A stretch of DNA of 17,456 nucleotides from assembly GCA_013695195.1 (NCBI GenBank), contig JACDAY010000346.1:1-17456 (forward strand), given 5' to 3'. How positions within the stretch are numbered: the first letter of the stretch is position 1; the number at the start of each line of letters is the position of its first letter. Below, one piece after another: positions 7,678 through 12,985 of the stretch. Source of the stretch: Blastocatellia bacterium. Its GTDB lineage: Bacteria; Acidobacteriota; Blastocatellia; Pyrinomonadales; Pyrinomonadaceae. The position numbers and the translations under genes were made by a program. The notes beneath the pieces were generated by a model. The model was given only the letters and a program-made list of their open reading frames with translations. It made no database searches and was not told where the DNA came from.

Positions 7678-7760
7678 TTCTTCTTGTACCAATACTTATC
7701 CTCGTACTCAGTGGTAAAAGATTTAACCAAGGAACAAGAGGAACAAGAAATTAAGAAGAG
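7678..7760. repeat. Degenerate pyrimidine/purine inverted repeat (family iii), ftsQ-ftsA gap
   Basis: A pyrimidine-rich arm (about 7678-7720, TTCTTCTTGTACC to AGTGGTAAAAG) faces a purine-rich arm (about 7724-7760) containing GGAACAAGAGGAACAAGAA. The purine arm is a tandem of a nine-base GGAACAAGA unit. The two arms match imperfectly as inverted copies. The element at 10478-10595 has the same architecture and also carries a GGTAA or TTACC sequence at the inner end. The rest of the 187-base gap is AT-rich and has no confident promoter. Confidence 0.6.
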
Positions 7761-7817
7761 AACGCGGAATTGAATTATAAAAATTTGAATACAAAGTTGT
7801 GACCCTTTGAAGCGAAT

Positions 7818-9056
7818 ATGAACCGTGAAATCCAAGCAGTAGGCATCGATATCGGCACAAGCAAGGTTCGTTGTGTGATAGGTGAGCAGTCTGATAACAG
7901 CAGAATGAACATCGTCGGTTATGGCGAGGCGGACTCGCGCGGCTTGCGGCGGGGAATCGTTACCGGTGCGGAAGCTGTTTCAGAGGCCGTACGAAAAGCC
8001 GCCGGAGAAGCCGAGCGCGTCAGCGGGCTGGATATTCAATCTGCTGTCGTAAATCTTTCCGGGGAACATTTTCGCGGCGAGAATAAAAACGGAGTCGTGG
8101 CCGTCGCCGGTGCGGGGCGCGAAATCACGGAGGAAGATGTAGAACGCGCTATCGAATCTGCCAGCGCTATGCAGCTGCCATCGGGTTGGGAGATCGTCAA
8201 TCGTTTGCCGCAGGAGTTTATCATTGACGGCCAGGACGGCATCACGGAGCCGGTAGGAATGAGCGGCGCAAGGCTCGAATCACTGGTTCACATTGTCATA
8301 GGGCCGAGTGCGGGCAGGCAGAATCTCGACAAAGCCGTCCGCCGTGCGGGGCTTGATGTCGACCGAATGATGCTCGAGCCGCTGGCTGCCGCCGAGAGCA
8401 CATTGACGGACGACGATAAGGAATACGGCTGTGCGCTTGTAAATATCGGCGCTGAAATAACGAGCTTAATGATATTCGGGCGCGGCGCGGTTCAACACAC
8501 GGCGGTGTTTCCATTCGGCGGCCTGCATTTTACAAAAGACATTGCCGTCGGTTTACGCGTTTCGATTCAGGAAGCAAACAAGATCAAACATCACTACGGC
8601 TGTGTCGGTTCGTTTATGATGGAAGACGACGAGAAACAAGAGATCATCGAGATCGTTCCGGTCGGCAGAACCGAGACGCGCGGACTGACTAAGGAAATTC
8701 TTTGCGATATAATGCAGCCACGTGCTATCGAGCTTCTTCAGCATGTTGCCGACGAGACTGCCGGAACCCGGGCCCAGATTTCGAGCGGCGTGATTCTGAC
8801 GGGCGGCGGCTCAATAGCACGCGGAATGGTAGAAATTGCCGAACAGGTTTTCGATGCGCCGACGAGGCTCGGATATCTGGAACCAGAATACTTCGGCGGC
8901 CTGGCCGGGGAAGTGAAAGGCCCGGAATGGGCAGTAAGCTGCGGCCTTGCGTTATCGTCGATGCGGTCGCAGATACGGGAGTTAAATATGAACGGCAAAT
9001 CGTCGACGAGGAAAGTTGCCGAGTGGTTTGAAAATTTTCGAGATAAATTTAGATAA
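7818..9056 (+). CDS. ftsA: Cell division protein FtsA
   Basis: FtsA is an actin-like ATPase that tethers FtsZ filaments to the membrane and recruits later divisome proteins. The 412-residue product begins with the actin-fold phosphate-1 loop VGIDIGTSKVRCVIGE (8-23), followed by an FtsA-type 1C (SHS2) region, a phosphate-2-like segment CALVNIGAEITSLMIF, and the adenosine-binding glycines VILTGGGSIARGM. The last 16 or so residues (RKVAEWFENFRDKFR) form the amphipathic membrane-targeting helix typical of FtsA. Length is normal. It lies 147 bases before ftsZ. The ATG has only a weak purine stretch (GAAGCG) upstream. Confidence 0.96.
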   Translation: MNREIQAVGIDIGTSKVRCVIGEQSDNSRMNIVGYGEADSRGLRRGIVTGAEAVSEAVRKAAGEAERVSGLDIQSAVVNLSGEHFRGENKNGVVAVAGAGREITEEDVERAIESASAMQLPSGWEIVNRLPQEFIIDGQDGITEPVGMSGARLESLVHIVIGPSAGRQNLDKAVRRAGLDVDRMMLEPLAAAESTLTDDDKEYGCALVNIGAEITSLMIFGRGAVQHTAVFPFGGLHFTKDIAVGLRVSIQEANKIKHHYGCVGSFMMEDDEKQEIIEIVPVGRTETRGLTKEILCDIMQPRAIELLQHVADETAGTRAQISSGVILTGGGSIARGMVEIAEQVFDAPTRLGYLEPEYFGGLAGEVKGPEWAVSCGLALSSMRSQIRELNMNGKSSTRKVAEWFENFRDKFR

Positions 9057-9203
9057 TTGTAACTTGCGGGCTGGATTTTTACCACAAATCGTTGTATGCT
9101 TTGCTCCCGTTAGCACAATATATAGTTGAAACCGAAAATGCTTTCAACTCATCGCACACTTTCTGAAGGGACGAAACATTATATCAGTAGGGAAGGTCTT
9201 CAC

Positions 9204-10319
9204 ATGCAAAATAACGGAATCAGAATGTTCATCGACGAGCCGCCGATCACAGGGGCGAGGATAAAGGTAATCGGTGTCGGCGGAGGCGGCGGAAATGCGG
9301 TAAACCGGATGATCGACGCGGGCGTTCAGGGCGTCGAATTTATAGTTGCCAATACCGATCTGCAAGCGCTAAACGCATCAAAGGCGCCTTTGAAAATTCA
9401 GCTTGGCGGCAAATCGACACGCGGATTGGGCGCGGGGTCGAATCCGGAAGTGGGCCGAGATGCTGCACTCGAAGACCACGAGAAATTACTGGACGTGCTT
9501 GAGGGCGCGGACATGGTGTTCGTTACGGCCGGCTTGGGCGGCGGCACTGGCACCGGCGGAGCACCCGTTGTCGCCTCGCTTGCAATCGAGCTCGGTGCTT
9601 TGACTGTCGCTGTTGTTACCAAACCTTTTAATGTTGAAGGCAAGAAGCGAATGGCTCAGGCGGAAAGAGGATTGGCCGAGCTTCGCGGATGCGTCGATAC
9701 GATAATCACGATTCCTAATTCAAAGCTTCGTGAAGTCGAGGAAAGAATTACGCTGATCGACGCGTTTCGGCGCGCTGACGATATTCTTTTGCAGGCCGTC
9801 CAGGGTATTACGGATCTTATTATTACGCCGGGCATCATCAATCTCGATTTTGCCGATGTAAAAACTGTCATGCGCGGCCGCGGAGTCGCCCTCATGGGAA
9901 TCGGTACCGCGAACGGCGAGGACGCCGCATCGAAGGCGATGAGAGCCGCGCTCGATTACAAGCTGCTGGAGGAGAATTCGATTACCGGAGCAAAGGCCGC
10001 CTTGATCAATGTAACAGGCGGCGAGAATATGCCTCTTGGCGAGATCGAAGATGCGATCGGCATGATCGAGGAAGAATCGGACGACAACGCGGATATCATT
10101 TGGGGAACCGTCATCAAAACCGGAATGGATGATGAAATAAAGGTTACCGTGATCGCGACCGGATTCGACAGCCATGTCCAATCGATGCTGCCGTTGCCGA
10201 GAAATTTGGACGCACAAGCTGTAGGAGCATCATCGTCCGCGCAAATTTACGGTCAATCCGAAACCGCGAAAGAAGAAAATCTGGATGTTCCGACGTTTAT
10301 CAGGCGCCAGGCAGATTGA
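9204..10319 (+). CDS. ftsZ: Cell division protein FtsZ
   Basis: FtsZ is the tubulin-like GTPase that forms the Z-ring. The 371-residue product has the N-terminal IKVIGVGGGGGNAVNRM (20-36), the tubulin signature GGGTGTGG (112-119), the T7-loop region NLDFADVKTVM, and a short linker of about 50 residues ending in DVPTFIRRQAD, the conserved C-terminal peptide that binds FtsA. I chose ATG 9204 because GGAAGG lies 8 bases upstream, one of the few good Shine-Dalgarno sites here, and because the globular domain then begins near residue 19 as usual. The frame is open further upstream to ATG 9138 and TTG 9126. It is the last dcw gene and is followed by a strong terminator. Confidence 0.97.
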   Translation: MQNNGIRMFIDEPPITGARIKVIGVGGGGGNAVNRMIDAGVQGVEFIVANTDLQALNASKAPLKIQLGGKSTRGLGAGSNPEVGRDAALEDHEKLLDVLEGADMVFVTAGLGGGTGTGGAPVVASLAIELGALTVAVVTKPFNVEGKKRMAQAERGLAELRGCVDTIITIPNSKLREVEERITLIDAFRRADDILLQAVQGITDLIITPGIINLDFADVKTVMRGRGVALMGIGTANGEDAASKAMRAALDYKLLEENSITGAKAALINVTGGENMPLGEIEDAIGMIEEESDDNADIIWGTVIKTGMDDEIKVTVIATGFDSHVQSMLPLPRNLDAQAVGASSSAQIYGQSETAKEENLDVPTFIRRQAD

Positions 10320-10383
10320 GCCGTGAGCTTTCGGTTAGAAAAATCGAAATAACACCCAAAACATGCTTTACGGAATCGCATAG

Positions 10384-10420
10384 CCTCAGCAGGTGGAAAC
10401 ACCGGCCGGGGTTTTTTTTT
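10384..10420 (+). terminator. Intrinsic terminator after ftsZ
   Basis: A 12-position stem (CCTCAGCAGGTG with CACCGGCCGGGG, two mismatches and one G-T pair) closes a GAAA tetraloop at 10396-10399 and is followed directly by nine T's. It lies 65 bases after the ftsZ stop and probably ends the dcw transcript. Confidence 0.85.
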
Positions 10421-10477
10421 CGCAGTGAAGGGGAATATTGCGATCTGCTACGAAGACCGTGAATATTTTCTTAAAAG

Positions 10478-10595
10478 TTTTGTCCTTCTTATTCGGTTCA
10501 GTTCCTCTTATTCTATGGTAAATTCCTGTTTTGATTCGATTTTATCTACCGGAAGAGAAGAATTACCACCGAACAAGAAGAACAGGAAGAACAAA
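10478..10595. repeat. Pyrimidine/purine inverted repeat element (family iii), ftsZ-pdxA gap
   Basis: The left arm (10478-10524) is a pyrimidine-rich stretch that ends ATGGTAAATTC. The right arm (10560-10595) starts GAATTACCACC and continues with GAACAAGAAGAACAGGAAG. The reverse complement of the right arm aligns with the left arm with scattered changes and a length difference. It matches the ftsQ-ftsA element in composition and layout. With the terminator and the pdxA promoter, this accounts for most of the 313-base gap; no gene is seen there. Confidence 0.65.
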
Positions 10596-10607
10596 CTAAA
10601 ATAATGT

Positions 10608-10616
10608 TGCTATAAT
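10608..10616 (+). promoter_or_regulatory. Extended -10 promoter for pdxA
   Basis: TGC-TATAAT is a consensus TGn-extended -10 element with no recognisable -35 box. A start site about 7 bases downstream would leave a leader of roughly 10 bases before the pdxA ATG at 10633, which has no Shine-Dalgarno sequence. The promoter is inferred from the motif and its position. Confidence 0.6.
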
Positions 10617-10632
10617 TCCTTAGCAATTTCCT

Positions 10633-11631
10633 ATGTCTGCAAAACTCAATCTTCCAATCGTTGGCATCACAATGGGTGATGCCGCCGGGATCGGACCGGA
10701 AATAACGCTCAAGGCGCTGTCGGATGCTGAGCTTGGAAAAATTTGCCGGCCAGTAATTATCGGCGATCTCGAATTTCTAAAGATAACAGCCTATGAGCTT
10801 GGGCTTCACCTCGATTTCAAAGTTTTTCGCGGCGGCGATCCCCAAGCTAAATGTCTGGAGATCTATAATTTAAGCAGCCTTCCCATACGCCCGACAGCAG
10901 GTGAAGAATCAGGCTTAACCGGCAAATCTTCAGCCGAGTATATAAAAAAGGCGGTAGAATTGTGGAAGGAAAAAAAGATCGATGCCATCGCTACTGCGCC
11001 GATCAGCAAAAAGGCCCTTTCGCTTGGCGGTTATAATTTTCCGGGACATACGGAATTTTTGGCCGAGCTGACCGGAACTCAGGAATTTGCGATGAGCTTT
11101 TTTGCAGAAAAACTTCGTGTCGTGCTGCTATCCACTCATGTTTCGCTGCGCGCTGCGATAAAGTTGGTAAATAAAGAACGGCTAACGAAATTAATAGTTT
11201 TCGCTCACCGGCAGCTGTCCGAGCTTTTGCGGCATGATGCCCGAATCGCAGTCGCAGGTCTTAATCCGCACGCTTCGGAACAAGGGATGTTTGGATCCGA
11301 AGAGGCTGATGTCATACAGCCAGCAATTGCCGGGTGCCGCAAACTTGGCATTGATGTGTCGGGGCCGTTTTCACCGGATACAATATTTCTGCGCGGTTTC
11401 CGGGGTGAGTTCGATGCGGTGATCGCATGTTATCACGACCAGGCAACCATTGCGGTAAAGTCGCTTTCATTCGGCTCGTCGGTCAATGTTACTTTGGGTT
11501 TGCCGTTGATCCGAACTTCCGTGGATCACGGCACGGCCTTTGATATCGCGGGAAAAGGAATAGCCGATGCTTCAAGCATGAAGGCCGCGATCAAACTGGC
11601 GGCCGAATTAACAATTCTCCGCAATAGCTAA
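10633..11631 (+). CDS. pdxA: 4-hydroxythreonine-4-phosphate dehydrogenase PdxA
   Basis: PdxA oxidises 4-phosphohydroxy-L-threonine with NAD in the DXP-dependent route to pyridoxal 5'-phosphate, feeding PdxJ in the cytoplasm. The 332-residue product is of normal length. It shows ITMGDAAGIGPEI (12-24), a substrate-binding histidine in FPGHTEF (H139), and the three expected metal-ligand histidines in STHVSL (H169), NPHASE (H213) and CYHDQ (H268), plus the closing SVDHGTAFDIAGKG. All key residues are present. It is separated from ftsZ by a terminator and carries its own likely promoter, so it is probably not part of the dcw operon. No other B6 gene is in the window. Confidence 0.95.
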   Translation: MSAKLNLPIVGITMGDAAGIGPEITLKALSDAELGKICRPVIIGDLEFLKITAYELGLHLDFKVFRGGDPQAKCLEIYNLSSLPIRPTAGEESGLTGKSSAEYIKKAVELWKEKKIDAIATAPISKKALSLGGYNFPGHTEFLAELTGTQEFAMSFFAEKLRVVLLSTHVSLRAAIKLVNKERLTKLIVFAHRQLSELLRHDARIAVAGLNPHASEQGMFGSEEADVIQPAIAGCRKLGIDVSGPFSPDTIFLRGFRGEFDAVIACYHDQATIAVKSLSFGSSVNVTLGLPLIRTSVDHGTAFDIAGKGIADASSMKAAIKLAAELTILRNS

Positions 11632-11652
11632 TTTTATTTAATGTTGGTTTTC

Positions 11653-11680
11653 TTGACGGAAAGGTGTGTGGAGTGATAAT
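11653..11680 (+). promoter_or_regulatory. Promoter of the response-regulator gene
   Basis: TTGACG (11653-11658) and GATAAT (11675-11680) are separated by 16 bases, close to the housekeeping sigma consensus. Transcription would start near 11687, so the GTG at 11666 cannot be the start codon and GTG 11732 is favoured. Confidence 0.65.
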
Positions 11681-11731
11681 TTTCAAAAGCGAAACAGAAT
11701 TGCCGGTACCCGAAAAGGAGCAAAACAGGGC

Positions 11732-12733
11732 GTGTCAAAACACAAACTTTTATTAGCAGACGATTCGATCACAGTCCAAAAGGTTGTTGATTTGACCTTC
11801 GCAAATGAAGGAATCGATGTAATCATTGTGGGCGACGGCGATACAGCGCTCGAAAAGATCAAGGAAATCAGCCCTGATATCGTTTTGGCCGATGTGAACA
11901 TGCCCGGCTTAAACGGCTACCAGCTCTGCGAATTTATCAGGAAAGACGAGGTTATGAAGGACGTGCCGGTTATTTTGCTCGTCGGCTCATTCGAACCATT
12001 TAATGTTGATGAGGCAGACCGTGTAGGCGCGAATGCGTTTCTAACAAAACCTTTTAGCTCGATCCCTGAATTGATCGCGCAGGTCTCAGATTTGCTGAAT
12101 TTTCCGTCCCCGGACGATAGTACTGCCTCTGATGAGGAAATGCCTGAAACACACGATATCGACGCTCTTTACGAGCAGAGTTTCGGCGAAACTATCGAGA
12201 TACCAGATAATGGAAAGGTCGATAGTGAATTTAAGGATGCCGGAATGGATGATGAGATTATCGAAACAACATACGCCGATTCGTTACAGGGATTGCAAAC
12301 GGATATTCCCTCAGACGTTAAAAGCGAACACGTCGGGAAACCGATAAAAATTGGGGAAAAATCCGGCGATTTATCACATAACGGCGATGATGCAGCGTTG
12401 GATCAACCTGTGATTGATCATAACGGGCCCGATAATGCTGAATCCGAAAGCGCCGTTTCAAACGAGCTTGACAAATCAACAGAAGACGAACTTGCCGGTG
12501 CCGAAACTTTGAACTTTGACAAAGTCCCGAGCGGCAATTCCGAATCTTCGCATAAATTTGATGAACTTGACCTGCTTGAATTGCCGGTTGTGGCAGATGA
12601 AAAAACTGCTACGGCCAATACGGCAGAAAGCGTCGCAAACGCGGAAGGCAATACGCAAATTGTCAGCCTCTCTCCCGAGCTGATAGAAACTATCGTTAAA
12701 AAGGTTGTGGAAAAGCTCGTCGAAAAACGCTAG
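11732..12733 (+). CDS. Response regulator: receiver domain, long acidic linker, short C-terminal helix
   Basis: The N-terminal 120 residues are a CheY-like receiver: the acidic pair D10/D11 in LLADDSITVQKVV, phosphoacceptor D54 in DIVLADVNMPGLNGYQL, S86 in ILLVGSFEPF, and K106 in FLTKPF. No DNA-binding or enzymatic output domain follows. Residues of about 125-310 are rich in Asp, Glu and Ser and look disordered; the last 20 (LSPELIETIVKKVVEKLVEK) form an amphipathic helix. This layout resembles acidobacterial and deltaproteobacterial response regulators that act through protein contacts, sometimes with motility or polarity proteins, but the target is unknown. GTG 11732 is chosen because AGGAG lies upstream (11716-11720), the promoter sits at 11653-11680, and the receiver starts correctly. 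No histidine kinase is nearby. Confidence 0.88.
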   Translation: MSKHKLLLADDSITVQKVVDLTFANEGIDVIIVGDGDTALEKIKEISPDIVLADVNMPGLNGYQLCEFIRKDEVMKDVPVILLVGSFEPFNVDEADRVGANAFLTKPFSSIPELIAQVSDLLNFPSPDDSTASDEEMPETHDIDALYEQSFGETIEIPDNGKVDSEFKDAGMDDEIIETTYADSLQGLQTDIPSDVKSEHVGKPIKIGEKSGDLSHNGDDAALDQPVIDHNGPDNAESESAVSNELDKSTEDELAGAETLNFDKVPSGNSESSHKFDELDLLELPVVADEKTATANTAESVANAEGNTQIVSLSPELIETIVKKVVEKLVEKR

Positions 12734-12911
12734 TGCATTTGTACCAGGTTATTGTTTTCCAGACAAAGAGGCGGGTGCAAGCCCTTCCTGACTGTAATTG
12801 GATAACTTGAAATGGTCTCACTTAATTGGAGTATAAGGTCAAAGTTATAAGGCAAAATCAAACTAGATAATTTGCAATCTGGAAAGGCGGCTTTGCCCCG
12901 CTCCATAAAAC

Positions 12912-12951
12912 GGTTAGTTTTCGTTAGCGTGGATGAAAACTAACCCTTTTT
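12912..12951 (+). terminator. Intrinsic terminator between the response regulator and valS
   Basis: A perfect 11-base stem (GGTTAGTTTTC at 12912-12922 with GAAAACTAACC at 12935-12945) closes a 12-base loop and is followed by CTTTTT. An A-run before the stem means it might also work on the - strand. The rest of the 252-base gap holds no gene; a valS promoter was not identified with confidence. Confidence 0.75.
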
Positions 12952-12985
12952 GATTTAAACTTAGCGTTCTTATTGTTGTAAATTT

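Noticed and set aside
9057..9203. A promoter for ftsZ in the ftsA-ftsZ gap (TTGTAT, TATATA).
   Set aside because: No pair of boxes has acceptable spacing; the motifs are too weak to call.
11666..11731. Upstream GTG start for the response regulator.
   Set aside because: It lies within the predicted promoter and adds residues before a receiver domain that normally begins close to the N-terminus.
12765..12800. GGCGGGTGCAAGCCC followed by CCTGACTGTAA recalls the core of a cobalamin riboswitch.
   Set aside because: The other conserved boxes and the usual length are missing, the candidate is followed by a terminator-like hairpin only about 110 bases later, and valS is not a cobalamin-controlled gene.
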